A stretch of DNA of 64,000 bases from NCBI RefSeq assembly GCF_030269925.1, contig NC_085117.1, forward strand, positions 8,060,731-8,124,730. The letters are read 5' to 3'. Shown in pieces: positions 19,716 to 31,454 of this stretch. The first letter of the stretch is position 1; each line of letters opens with the position of its first letter. The DNA is from Bombyx mori (lineage: Eukaryota > Arthropoda > Insecta > Lepidoptera > Bombycidae). Both the position numbers and the translations under genes were made by a program. Below the pieces are notes generated by a model. It did no database searches, had not been told where the DNA came from, and saw only the letters and a program-made list of their open reading frames with translations.

Positions 19716-20846
19716 GTAAAAAAATACCGTCACGTAAACCAAACTACAGTTTTTTATAATGAAAATATTAATTTACGTCCAAAATATTACTTTGTATTAA
19801 TTATTATTATCTCTATCTTTATCGTTCGGTTCGGTGTTCGTACCGTTAATGACTTAATAACTTAGGAAGTCAGCCTCATTAAATGTATGAATAAATAATA
19901 AGTTTTTTTTTTAGAGAGCGAAAGGAATTTCTGTAAATTGCGAAAACTGTTTCAGAAACATCGAGGGATTCAGGCTTGCGAAACTTGCGTTTTTCTACGG
20001 CTGTAGTTAGGCGCCTGAACTCAAGGCCCGTCTGGTGCTAAGTGGTTACCAAAGCGTATTTATGCCCCAACGCGAATGCTGCTATTGCCTTGAGACATTA
20101 GACGAAGTCTCAATTGAGAAACGTCATACACAAAAAAACCGTTGAAAAATTTACGAAGTAGATTTGAAAAAAAAAATTTAATTAAAACAACTTTTACGAG
20201 TTAATTTCGGGTTGCTTTATTGACATTATGTTATTACTGATGTTTCGAATACTTTACTTAAATCGTGATCACGGATGACTAATGTACTATTCGTCATTTG
20301 ATTATTGTGCTGATTATAATGATCCTTTACGACTCGCGAAAACTGAAGACAATACTATAAGTAAGAATCAATATTTTGATATCTAGAACATTTTAAAGAA
20401 AGTAATAATGAAAAATTTTATTAAGGTGTAAATTAAAAAAAATATATTAATAAAAATTTAATTCGGTACTTTTTTCTCTATATCGACGTTGTTCGTATCA
20501 TCAATTTACATGAACAAATTGCAAATATATAAAGTAAACAATTTTCAAGAATCTAATTATGCGTTCTTAAACTTCTTAATAAAATTCTACAAAGGAGACG
20601 TTGGTCGCGTTCTCCGAGAAAAAAAAGAATCTTCTCGAAATAATCCCGTAGTAATGCGAAATTTATTGGCGCAAGCTCTTCAAACAGTCTTGCCGTTCTT
20701 ATGAAATATTTGCATTTCGGTTCTGTTCAAACGTTAACTTTGTTTGTTTGCACACGACAATGCGCCTTTTGATGTACGTTTAAAATTACATTTCTGTATT
20801 TGTTATTCTTTAGTTTGAGTTATTGTAAATACAAAAAAGAAGTAAT
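19716..20846. other. AT-rich sequence, no gene seen
   Basis: Short open frames (for example 20489-20704) have no coding features. No recognised repeat, apart from AT-rich runs. Confidence 0.4.
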
Positions 20847-21075
20847 TTATGAACGGCCGTCTGGTGTAGTGGTAAGTGACATGGTCACTACACAAGGGGG
20901 TCGCGGGTTCGAATCCCGCCAAGGGAAGGTATTTGTATGGATGGATCTTAAATATATGTATGTGTATAATAAAAATCTTACATTTATTTCCGTTATCTGG
21001 TACCTGTAACACAAGTTCTTTACGAACTTATCACGGGAGTAGATAACGTGGTGTGATTGTTCAAAAAAAAAAAAA
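20847..21075 (+). mobile_element. tRNA-derived SINE
   Basis: The head has box A-like 'ctggtgtagtggtaagtg' and box B 'cgggttcgaatcccgcc'. An AT-rich body follows, then a tail with 'ttatctggtacctgtaacac', 'tacgaacttatcacgggagt', 'gtggtgtgattgttc' and a poly(A) run. No CCA-ready cloverleaf or acceptor pairing is seen, so it is a SINE head and not a tRNA gene. Confidence 0.75.
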
Positions 21076-21979
21076 TTTGATAGGATTTCTAGAGTTGATT
21101 GGTAAACCCGTACGTCAATTTTACAATTTTATGCTCATTAATAAATATGTTAACAATGTACGCTTTTATTAGTTTCATACGTATGTTAGTATGTATGTTT
21201 CCCAAGAAAACCTTTACGTATGTATTCCGTAAAGGTCACGATCCTCAGCACTGAGGAACACGACGCACGGAGGACGGAGGATGTTAGTATGTAACGGAAT
21301 CTTTGAACATGATTTTGACCCCCTTCAAAACGACGGATTAACTCGAAATTTGGCATACTTATTAAAGACCAATGACAATTCAATATTTTAAATTTTGATC
21401 CGTTATCCTTACTAGGATAATCAGGATTAGTGATTTTTTGTTTTCCTGAGACCCGGAGTATCTGCGTCAGGACCAAGAAGGGAAACTACCAGGCGCGCCG
21501 ATCACGTATTTCTCGGATAAGTTACGCACTGATTCAGATGAAATTTTTGATAAATTGAAAATAAAAATTTGAAAATGTTGAAATTCAACTAAAAAATGAA
21601 AAATAATCAATAATAGTTTAAAAAACTAAAAAAATACACTTTTATAGAAAATCCAACTAAAAAATAGAAAATAAATTTTAATGAATTTGAATTAAAAATA
21701 GTGTAAGAAAAAATGATTTCATTGTAAAAAAAAAGGTGTGCTAAATTAAACCTAAATGCCTTTCATCCCCTCGATATGTATGTAAATTAAAGCTGAGGTT
21801 ACATGTGAGTGTGTTAGGAAGAGAGAAATTAAGAAACGAAGTTATTCCTCACGTATCCGAGTTACGATTTGATTATGAGATGCCAAACGATGATTTCTGC
21901 TTTAAATGCCTTACCACTCATTAACTCGTGACGTCCAGATTTAATATCAGCACGCGACGTCAAATGAACACCGGTATAT

Positions 21980-22345
21980 AAAAAAATTACATGTGTGCAA
22001 TTCACACGTGGTAGAAGTGAAACCTTCCAAAATTAAAATACAATTATCCTAAACGTCTTAAGTATATGTAAAATTTTGTCATTAGTAAATAATTGTAAGG
22101 TAGCGCCCTCTGTGAATTGACATTTTAATTTCACATATAATCCTAAATTAAAATTCACTACAAGAGCTTTCATACACACGTTGGTATTAAAAAATCTCAC
22201 AGATGGCGCTGTATTAAATAGTATGTATATTTCTGTCTCATTCTTTGCTGGCTTCATCCTACACATTTTTGTATTTGTGTCTCTTACCTGTCGTTTTTTC
22301 CGTTGCATCCGGTTTGAAATCACAACGATTCTAAAGAAGTATTCA
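21980..22345 (-). repeat. Inverted copy of the 16.5-17.5 kb repeat
   Basis: Read inverted it gives 'cttctttagaatcgttgtga', 'aattcacagagggcgctacc' and 'gtttcacttctaccacgtg' in the order seen at 16547-17456. It lacks the tandem and 56-kb-type modules. Comparing the two copies shows what was inserted later in the left one. Confidence 0.55.
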
Positions 22346-22888
22346 CTTAAAAAAAAAATTTTTTATTGCACTGATAAGTCAAAGAGTTCACAGCCTATCC
22401 GACGATAAACATCGCAACGTGACTGCCGCCGCCCTATGACACGTGAGGTCAAAGTATCAATTATATATATATATTTTTCTTCTAACCTATCTGACAGCAG
22501 CGTCAAGAAGCTAGTCTGGCTTCACCGTGACCGGTGAGCGAGCTCATGGGGCGCAGCTTGGACGTATATATTTCCATTATAATCAAGAACAAATTTTAAA
22601 GTTCAAAGAATTAATTCATAAGTAAAATTCATCAAAGGGATTATTCGACGTTCAATACAGAAGTTGTCTTTGTTTCCTGGCAGATCCATAAATTATCTTT
22701 ATCTATTTTAATCTAAAAACACGATAGAAGCTTAGAACTGTACACTGAATTTGAATAACGGCTATCATTTATTTTTAAATCAGGACGTGAGATTGATTTT
22801 CATAGTAGCTACCCAAAACGTACAAATATTACGTAGAGAAAACCTATAATTATCGTAGCGAAATTGTACAAGCGGCTCTTGCCTTTCG

Positions 22889-23140
22889 CATTACTGGTGG
22901 TAGGACCTCTTGTGAATCCGCACGGGTAGGTACCTACCACCGCCCCGCCTATTTCTGCCGTGAAGCAGTAATGCGTTTCGGTTTGAAGGGTGGGGCAGCC
23001 GTTGTGACTATACTGAGAGCTTAGAACTATATCTCAAGGTGTGTGGCGCATTTACGTTGTAGATGTCTATGGGCTCCAGTAACCACTTAACATCAGGTGG
23101 GCTGTGAGCTCGTCCACACATCTAAGCAATAAAAAAAAAG
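22889..23140 (+). mobile_element. Bm1 SINE, head-less
   Basis: Begins at 'actggtggtaggacctcttg' and runs to 'atctaagcaataaaaaaaaa'. The tRNA-related head is missing, the commonest truncation of Bm1 in this window. Confidence 0.85.
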
Positions 23141-23972
23141 AAGCACCCCGTGGTACAGGGTGACGGGTCACCGACCTTCAGAACGAACCGATTGAATTAA
23201 CAAATTGAGCACAGATAAGTAGATACGACATTTGACTTACAAACATGTCTCCAGAGACGCGTGAAACTCGAAACAATGGAAGCATAGTTGCAAACCGAAC
23301 CAGACGTGACAACTGTTTCGCAAGAAATCTGTATATTAATACGTGAAGCAAAAACTTTGTATCCCTTTTTACGAAAATTGCGCGGACGGAGGAGTATGAA
23401 ATTTTCCACACTTATAGAGAATATAGAGAAGAAGTGCACAATGCTAATATTTTTTAAAAATAATGCATAAAACATACATTAAATCATTAAAGAAAACATT
23501 ACACACACTACATACCGTGTATTTGACGTACACACGCATGCATACTATTTATTGTCAAACTTTTGTTCTGGACGTCTGTTGTCAAATTGAGAATAGATTA
23601 AGCATTGTTTGTCTTTGTTAATATTTTTTATAGTGTAGTCTTGGCGAAATTTGTGATTATAGAAGTATAAAATACAAACATAATAGTGTACAAACTTACA
23701 ATTCCAATTAATTATAGTTGAATTTCGACTACTGCGGGACCTCTAGTTACTTTAAATTGTTGACTATTGCCGTCACAGTTAGCTGGTGGTAAAGGTTGCA
23801 TTGTTTTATTCGTGTTTAAGAGAAATCTGTTTTTAAGAAATAGTCTTTCGTTCGATTATCAGTTTTTATTTAATTGTTAAAATGACTATTTTTCGGATTA
23901 ATGCGTTCCGTGAAATTCTTGATTTGATTTGAGCTATAGGATGGAAAAAGTTATCTTTAATCTAATAACCCA

Positions 23973-24147
23973 AGGTGAAGCAGTAATGCGTTTCGGTTTG
24001 AAGGGTGGGGCAGCCGTTGTACTGTAAAACCTGAGAACTTAGAACTCATGTCTAGAGGTAGGTGGCGGCATTTGCATGGGCTCCGGTAACCACTTCACAC
24101 CAGGTGGGCCCTGAGCTCGTCCACCCATAAAAGCAATTTAAAAAATA
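23973..24147 (+). mobile_element. Bm1 SINE, 3' fragment
   Basis: Starts at 'gtgaagcagtaatgcgtttc' and ends 'cgtccacccataaaagcaat' plus A's. Small internal deletion between 'ggcggcatttg' and 'catgggctcc'. Confidence 0.8.
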
Positions 24148-24321
24148 TATAAGTATATTAGTGTGAAGTCGCAAATCCAAAAATATTTATTCGACTTGTT
24201 ATTAATTGAAAAAAATATTTATTTTGTGTTTCTATGAGTGTTATTTTGTAATCATTACGAGTATTATTTACTAATCCTATCATCGGACGCTATTAATCAC
24301 GCGTCATCTGTTGGAGGTGAT

Positions 24322-24443
24322 GTTTTTTTTTTTATTGCCTTTGTAGGCAGACGACCGTACGGCCCACCTGATGGTAAGTGGTTACCGTCGCCCATGGACT
24401 TCAGCAATGCCAGGAGCAGACCCAAGCCGCTGCCTACAAATGT
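24322..24443 (-). mobile_element. CR1/jockey-type LINE tail fragment, inverted
   Basis: T-run then 'attgcctttgtaggcagac', 'cggcccacctgatgg', 'cagcaatgccaggagcag'. This is the reverse complement of the 3' end at 3600-3700. Confidence 0.65.
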
Positions 24444-25223
24444 TGATGTTGATTTTGAGTCAATCTCAATAATTTTCCAAGAGGGAAGGTGTCTTATATA
24501 TCTGATGAGCTGTGGATAAGTTCAAAATAGTTCCAAAAGAAACGGGTACATTCGGATTGTCTGTCTACTACGCAAAAGGACTTGTTTGACGGGAACGCGA
24601 GGAGTGAAGTTGTGTGATTTGTTTTATTTTGTCTATTTAGTGTTTCTTCAGGTTTAAATGTTGTTTCTTCAGGTTTAAATGTGTAATAATGGTGGTTTAT
24701 TAACTGTTTAATATCTGTGAAAGTGCACAAATGTGGGAAAATGAAACAAAGCTGCTGGACGTAACTTCTCGGGTTCCTCCAAAAAGTCCACTGAAAAAAT
24801 CTCAGTAAATGACCATCATTTTACTTCGATTATATTTCATCCCATATCATTTTATTTCATTAAATTCATCCCAGTTGATTAATGTCTCAAATTAATCATC
24901 TTCATTTCATTTAACTCCATATTATCATTTTTCATAAAATTAAGAATATAAAGTAAAATAAGACATGACTTAAAGGTCTTAGTTACCAGGTCATAAAATC
25001 TCTTAAAAAAACTACGCAAAAAATTTCTTATCTAGTCATTATTTACATACTTTGTGTGTGTGTGTACATACTTTTTAAAAAGCCGTAAAAAAGGCAAAAA
25101 CATACACATTGCTTCGAGTCTCCTTGCTTTTCATACATCGTAATAAAACACGCTAGCGTAATGACTCGTCGCTACTAACGTGTGATTTGGAAAATTATAA
25201 GCCACCTACTCGGTGATTTGAAG

Positions 25224-25660
25224 TCGTCGTGGCCTAAAGAATAAGACGTCCGGTGCATTCGTGTTGAAGCGATGCACCGGTGTTCGAATCCCGCAGGCGG
25301 GTACCAATTTTTCTAATGAAATATGTACTCAACAAATGTTCACGATTCACTTCCACGGTGAAGGAATAACATCGTGTAATAAAAATCAAACCCGCAAAAT
25401 TATAATTTGCGTAATTACTGGTGGTAGGACCACTTGTGAGTCCGCGCGGATAGGTACCACCGCCCTGCTTATTTCTGCCGTGAAGCAGTAATGCGTTTCG
25501 GTTTGAAGGGTGGGGCAGCCGTTGTAACTATACTGAGACTTTAGAACTTGTATCTCAAGGTGGGTGGCGCGTCTACGTTGTAGATGTCTATGGGCTCCAG
25601 TAACTACTTAACATCAGATGGGCTGTGAGCTCGTTCACCCATCTAAGCAATAAAAAAAAA
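25224..25660 (+). mobile_element. Bm1 SINE, full length
   Basis: Best-preserved complete copy. It has the tRNA-like head ('gtcgtggcctaaagaataag', box B 'gttcgaatcccgc'), then 'ttcacttccacggtgaagga', 'aattactggtggtaggacc', 'gcgtttcggtttgaagggtg' and tail 'atctaagcaataaaaaaaaa'. Length about 437 bp, matching known Bm1. Confidence 0.93.
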
Positions 25661-26582
25661 TATATTATAATAATAATAATATGTATAGTATCAAATTATA
25701 ACGTAAAACTTGTGTGATGTTCATGATGTCACTAAGAAACTATTTTACTGTTTACTGCATATGTGTCTGACGTCACTGTTACTAACAAATTAATTTGAAT
25801 ACGGGTAATCGAGGGTATAGTTTGAGGAATCCGTACGTCGTATATTTATAACGTGGGCAAAAGCTTAAGTAAACAGCCATAAAAACTTGAACGTTATTAG
25901 GATACTTCCTATTTTTGTATAGACCGTTTCAACTTCCAAATCAATCCTGACCATCCAAAACGAAGCTTCGTTTTTCTTTAGTAGATCATGATTTTACAAT
26001 GATAAAGCGTAATACAATGCTATGGAGATTTCCACGTCGTTTTCCAACGCGGGTAGCCGCATTTACTTTGCCAGGATCTCCTGTAAACAATCAACACCAA
26101 GTGGCTCAAATTTTATCTGCCCATCCTTAAAGAATCTAACGAAAGGAAGGACAAAGCTACTCATATCGCACTCATACAGAATTTAAACACAGTAATATGC
26201 CCCTTTCACGGTTACAAAACGATAACAGTATAATTTTCACTCAATGATAAGATAAATCGCTATTTTATTAAGAACGATGCAAACGTCAGAGAAATTCAAA
26301 TATTGAATATGAAATTGTTGTTAAAATCGTACGTGACGTAAACCGTACCGTTGATGATTCGATAACCCAGACCTTTAAAATGAATGTCTCGCTTTATTTA
26401 TACGATGATGTAGATAAACGGTGAGCGTTCGTATTCACTTTAAATGCGACACTCTGAATAAGCGTGACACGGTGAGAATACGCTGTATGTAGTGTTGGCT
26501 TTATTGCCATTTTTGTAATAAAAGTAACATAAGAATTGCGGAAGGATTGTCTTTGTCCGTTATTTTAAGATGTACCTTCAAC

Positions 26583-26819
26583 TTTTACTGGTGGTAGGAC
26601 CTCTTGTGAGTCCGCAGGGGTAGGTACCACCACCCTGCCTATTTCTGCCGTGAAGCAGTAATTCGTTCCGGTTTGAAGGGTGGGGCATAGAACTTATATC
26701 TCAAGGTGGGTGGCGCATTTACGTTGTGCATTTATGTCTGTGAGCTCCAGTAACTACTTAATACCAGGTGGGCTGTGAGCTCGTCCACCAATCAAGCAAT
26801 AATAATATAAATAAAAATA
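26583..26819 (+). mobile_element. Bm1 SINE immediately upstream of a host splice acceptor
   Basis: Head-less copy from 'actggtggtaggacctcttg' to 'caatcaagcaataataat'. A 20-base internal stretch ('agccgttgtaactatactga' in other copies) is missing. Its A-rich tail ends about 37 bp before the acceptor at 26856. Confidence 0.85.
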
Positions 26820-26897
26820 GTGAAATAACTGATTGTTTTTTTTTTCTTTGTTACAGGAAAGATGTAGATTGTGGCAGCTCAGTATCCGCTGCTCAAC

Positions 26898-27629
26898 ATG
26901 TTGCGACCCGAGTCCCCGCTCGCAGACCACCGCAGCCTCTTGCCTCGCAGGCTGCTCCCGGTCAAAGCTCAAATAGCTCCAACGGACAAAAAGAAAAACC
27001 GTAGATCTCTGGAACTGAACCCGGCCAGCGATCACGCACCATACGACTACCCCAAACTATTAATTTCGAAAACGACAGACTCGCTAAACACAGAATGCCC
27101 TCGTAAAGTGATCAACAAACAAGACTCGAGCGATAGCCTTAAACGTGCCCTATTATCGAAGGACGATAAGAAGGCGACAATCAAAGACGCGGATAAGAAA
27201 GGCCAGTTCACATCGCAGGACTCCACCGAGAGCTTGAAGAAAACGTTGCTCTGCCGACAAGACTCTAATGATAGCACAAAAAAGAAGGAGCCTGAAAAGA
27301 AAGTGAAGGATGAAGTGAAAAGGATATGTGAAACAAAACGGGGAAGCGATAAAAAAAGCTTCCTAGAAACGGATGCAGACGAGCCTTGTAAACGTATTTA
27401 CGAGAGAAGGACGGGAGCAGCAAGACCGACATTACCTCCAGTGGACGAGAAAGGATTCGGTACTCCTAGCACTCCGAATGGAAGTCCTAATACGCCCAGC
27501 GTTGCGGCTGTGGCTGAAGGCTTGGCCAGATGGGGCAGTGGGCTGCTGTCCCCTCGAGACGAACCAAGATTAAAGGCAGCCAGGAGCTGGTACGGCTATG
27601 GCACCCTGCCAACAGACAACAGCGAGAAG
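26898..27629 (+). CDS. Host gene, first coding exon seen (exon starts 26857)
   Basis: The exon is preceded by a T-rich tract and 'ttgttacag' (acceptor after 26856) and ends 'agcgagaag' before 'gtgagt' (donor at 27630). An in-frame TAG at 26865 means that, with this acceptor, coding starts in this exon. The first ATG is at 26898, giving 244 codons in phase 0. The protein is basic and Ser/Lys-rich. A motif recurs three times: 'QDSSDSLKRALL', 'QDSTESLKKTLL', 'QDSNDSTKKK', which looks like repeated phosphorylatable linear motifs. Near the end lies a Pro/Ser/Thr segment 'TPSTPNGSPNTPS' and 'WGSGLLSP'. No signal peptide or membrane segment is seen. The next exons are at 58932 and 63139. I do not recognise the family; a cytoplasmic scaffold or signalling protein would fit the low-complexity composition, but this is only inference. 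Confidence 0.85.
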
Positions 27630-28099
27630 GTGAGTCATCCAAGCTCTTATTTATGTCTCTCAAAACTTATAGTATTTAAAAAGAATACATTCAGATCATC
27701 AATAAGGATAAAACACGAAATTCTTAATAACGATATGTTGCGTTGGATTTTATGTATGTATTGAATGTTATATATTAAGACGATGATAAATTTAATTTTA
27801 CCTTACGATTATCGTTGCAAATTTAAGATGAGTTTTTTCCTGTAACACTAATTATCCTAATTTCGAATTCAATAACTTTTTGTACATTCAAAAACATGAT
27901 CATGTTTACCTCGTGAATTTCCCATATATTACTTTTCTCCCCGTTTTCCTGCTAAGCTATTTTCCCCGAAATATTTTCATGTTTTTTGTCATATTCGAAT
28001 CACATCCCTAAATAAATATTTTAATAAATATTTTATTACACCGGTAAATTCATGGCGACCGTTTATTAAACGTTTTCCACGTCTTGAATTCGATTTGTT

Positions 28100-28710
28100 T
28101 TAATAAAACAAAGTTACGTGTTTATTTTCACATTTAGTAGTTACATTTAAAACATTACGAGCGATGATATCATTCTTATAAATATCTAATTCTTTGTCTA
28201 CGTATTGTGGATCTATTATAATACGTTCAGCATGTTCTTTGCTAGTTTGCCATTCGTAAAATATTTTATTAACGCCAAAGTCTAGACTGAACACCGGCAC
28301 TTTTTATTGCTGTAGGTGAGTAGACCTGTTCACGGCCTCTTGATGTTGAGGGAATACAATTTCACTTCAGCAACGATTGCTGTCATCAAGTCGTTATGCA
28401 TGACTACATCGAAAATACATAATATATTGTCAGTTGTGCTCGAAATGCTTCCTCCCCACCAATCCTCTGCTATATACATAGATAATAAGTGCCTATATGC
28501 GTTCATTACTTCATCGATATAACGATCGTGTATTAAGTCCGAACTATAGAATGTCAAATTTCGTGAACCGAAATGTGTGGTTGGTAGCAGCTCTTTTTGT
28601 ATACCCATTGTTTCAGTATTGTTGCAAAAATAAGGATCATTGGTGACTTCAGACTCTTTGCTCATAATATCGTTGCCCATAGATAGGTCCGTTCTATTAG
28701 TTTGAAGCGG
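28100..28710 (-). pseudogene. Antisense broken reading frame of unknown family
   Basis: Two adjacent minus-strand frames look like parts of one protein. The upstream one runs from about 28710 to a TGA at 28330, with Met at 28680, and includes 'YIDEVMNAYRHLLSMYIAED'. The downstream one runs from about 28300 to a TAA at 28100, including 'FGVNKIFYEWQTSKEHAERI'. They are in different frames with stops in the 30-base gap, which is too short for an intron. Composition is protein-like (mixed charged and aromatic residues). Probably a retrocopy or transposon gene fragment lying in the host intron. I recognise no domain. Confidence 0.45.
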
Positions 28711-29929
28711 TAGTTATTGTCGGCCACCTTGAGAGATGGACTCATAGTTTCGTTTAGCAACGTCGAAATACGAACTCAGACACGGAGAAAGAACTAGAAA
28801 TTTCACAAGGCTAAATGTAGAACTAATTGTGATTTGAAACGGCATCTGTCTTATGATCTGTTCCGGTCGTCCTCGTTGGATTTCAATAGCTTTCGTTCCA
28901 CTTCCACAGACTGCGCAAACAATGCGAAACGGTAAAAATGGCGTCTCGACTTGTTTTTAACAAATGCCAAATTTAATGGACGTCTCTTAAGTTTTTTTTT
29001 TTTGTAAATATTAGTAATTGATGTTTTGGTTTGTCTTCCTCGTTTTTTTTGAATTCTAAGGTCACGTGGGATTCAGTAATAGGAAGTGGATCGCCTTCAC
29101 TTTGAGACTACTTGAAATGTAATGTAAATCCCAACGGTTTATGAGCCCAATACGTTATGCCGGTTCTGTAAACCCTACTATTGGCTATGGTACACTGAAC
29201 TCGTTAGTGATTTGTGAGTTTTGTAAACTAAAAATGACACTGTTGTATTAAGTATTAAGTAGTGCCATTTAAATTTAAATTAGCTTAATATCCAATTCAT
29301 GGGGTCTTTAACAGTTCTGGCGGTGGTCAGCCGTTTGAAAATGATATTATGTATTAAGCCCCCCGCATATATTTACGAAACTGCGAGGCTGCATCGATAT
29401 TTAATTTCCATCCGATTGAATCCGCATTCAATCTTGAATTATTAGACAAAAAATACATTTAACCTTTTTTCGTAATATTTATGAATATAATAAATGCAAT
29501 AAATTGTGTTAATTTTGATTAAATCAATAAAATTGAATGATTAAATGTTATGTTCGTTTGTCAACTTTAGGGGGCTTCGTAGCCAAATTACAAATTTCGA
29601 ATTAAAATCCCTTTTCCTAACTGTTCTACAGTGTGAAAAAAACGTAAGGTGATTTAAATATAAATTTCATAAAAACGAGATCTATCTCACTATGTAAGCC
29701 TATTTTGTTCATCCAGTAGCAGACGTCCCCAGACTGCTAGTCTCATTACTGCCATCAATTCTTCAATCCGATCCATTATTCCAGAGAAAAACCAACAGAT
29801 TTTTTAGTTAGCTGTTGAGAATATCTAAACCCTAAGTTTTGTCATGATCATATCCTACGATTCTACGACGAAAACATCTTTTATGGAAATGAAACCCATG
29901 AAATTTCTATATTTTCGTAATCGTTAATG

Positions 29930-30080
29930 GTAAGGCGCATTGTAAGTTCTAACCTATGGTCCTTGTTGCTCCCGCGAAGCAATCATTCTTTCGTTTTTGA
30001 AGGGTACGAGATAGTTGTTAATAGTACAACTGAGACTTTGACTTCGCCACAGTGAGTGGCGGAATTTACTCTCTGTGTGC
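29930..30080 (+). mobile_element. Very old Bm1 fragment
   Basis: Weak ordered matches: 'gcgaagcaatcattctttcg', 'tttttgaagggt', 'actgagactttga', 'gtgagtggcggaatttac'. Low confidence because of divergence. Confidence 0.4.
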
Positions 30081-30110
30081 TTAGTGCGAGTTTTTTTACG
30101 ATCTCGATAG

Positions 30111-30211
30111 CGTAAAAGTTAACTCAAATTTGTATGCAGTTAGAACAGCGCCCCTAGCGGCAAGCATAGGAAAACGTTCCAAATCCATACAAATTTCAGT
30201 TAACTTTTACG
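30111..30211. mobile_element. Short hairpin MITE, about 100 bp
   Basis: 'cgtaaaagttaactcaaatt' at 30111 continues to 'tgtatg', and its inverted copy ends at 30211 ('tttcagttaacttttacg'). One mismatch in about 26 bp. The core holds 'gcgcccctagcggcaagc'. The target duplication is unclear. Confidence 0.6.
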
Positions 30212-30639
30212 ATTTTAATGCTTCTTCTTGAGATTAGAAAGAATCGATAGCTTCAGTGAGACTATGTTCATCTCAATAACACGCCCTATCAGGAAGCGCT
30301 CACTGAACACGGATACGGAAAGTTTCGTTCTAATTATGAATTCTTACAATTTTTTTGTCATCGACACGGAAACAGGACGGCACGCGGGCGACATAACGCG
30401 GCGTGTAGCGCTAACGATAACACGCGCTTTACAAAATCGAGTCGAGTTCGAGTATGAATCGAGTGTCGCGAACCGTTGGTTGTGTTTTTGTTTTAGGGAT
30501 GTCATAAATGTTTTGATTTTCGTAAAGTGTAGTATCGCTGTCTAATTAATGTATGATGTAATTGTTTGCCTTCATTATTAATACGTTACGTACCTACAAT
30601 ATTCGTCACTTATCCGGCAATGAAGTGTTTATATTATAA

Positions 30640-31454
30640 TTGAGCGGAAATAGTGAACTTACCGTTTTATTTGGATGCATATTATATATTTTAATTACGA
30701 TGCCGAGAGAGGTTCGCCGCGCAAGGGTAAGGTTATCAACAGTTTTAATGTTTCCTGGACGTTGTTTGTACATAAAACTGCTTTATATATATGTAGAGCT
30801 TGTTCACTCATCGAGTATAATAATTAAAAAAAACCCATTCTGTACTGAGTATGCGATTATGATGGTCAAAGAATGCTGTTGCCTATTTTACGCTCAACAC
30901 TCAAAATACTCACGGGGAGCTGTGAGCGAAGATGATGTGAAAAATGGATGTTAAAAAATAAAGAAAAAAAAAACGTAAATAAACATTAAATCCATCAAAC
31001 GGGTGAAAGTAGAAGGCTCTGTGATCGATCGTCTTCTGTTTAACGCCCACACGGATGTATGCACACGCTAAATCACATTTACGTGCTCTCTTCCAAGTAG
31101 TGCTCGTTGTTTTTCGATCGGGTAGTGACGTCATCTCACCTATTACATCGACAAGCCGTCTGGATTGCGGAATGTGTTTAGACAGTCCAGGTCGCTGCTT
31201 AGCTCCTGCAATCGATCATTGTTATACGAGGAGAACAGGATGCCTATTTTTTCGATAGATATTGGAAGTTAGACTACTATGATTGATACTCGCGAAATCA
31301 CTCTTGACACGGCTTATCAAATAGGACGGGAATGTAGGGCATCACGAGGTAGCGTGAGTATTGTATCTGCGAATGGAAGTATTTTGAATAATGTCCACGG
31401 TTCGGGAAAAATCTATTATAATCGATTGATCTAACGGCTTCCTGATGTCAAATG
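30640..31454. other. No supported gene
   Basis: Mixed AT-rich DNA with short open frames and no family-typical motif. Nothing further seen. Confidence 0.35.

Noticed and set aside
20860..20930. Possible functional tRNA gene (box A and box B present)
   Set aside because: No paired acceptor stem, poor anticodon arm, and directly followed by a SINE body and poly(A). It is a SINE head.
21225..21280. Short match to the RTE-type LINE 3' end (cacgatcctcagcactgagg)
   Set aside because: Only about 25-30 bases match; too short to annotate as a separate element.
22480..22565. Possible BMC1-like LINE scrap (gtgagcgagctcatggggc)
   Set aside because: The match is under 20 bases and none of the other family blocks follow.
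30228..30545. 105-codon open frame on the plus strand
   Set aside because: No recognised domain, no splice or promoter context, codon use not distinct from surroundings.
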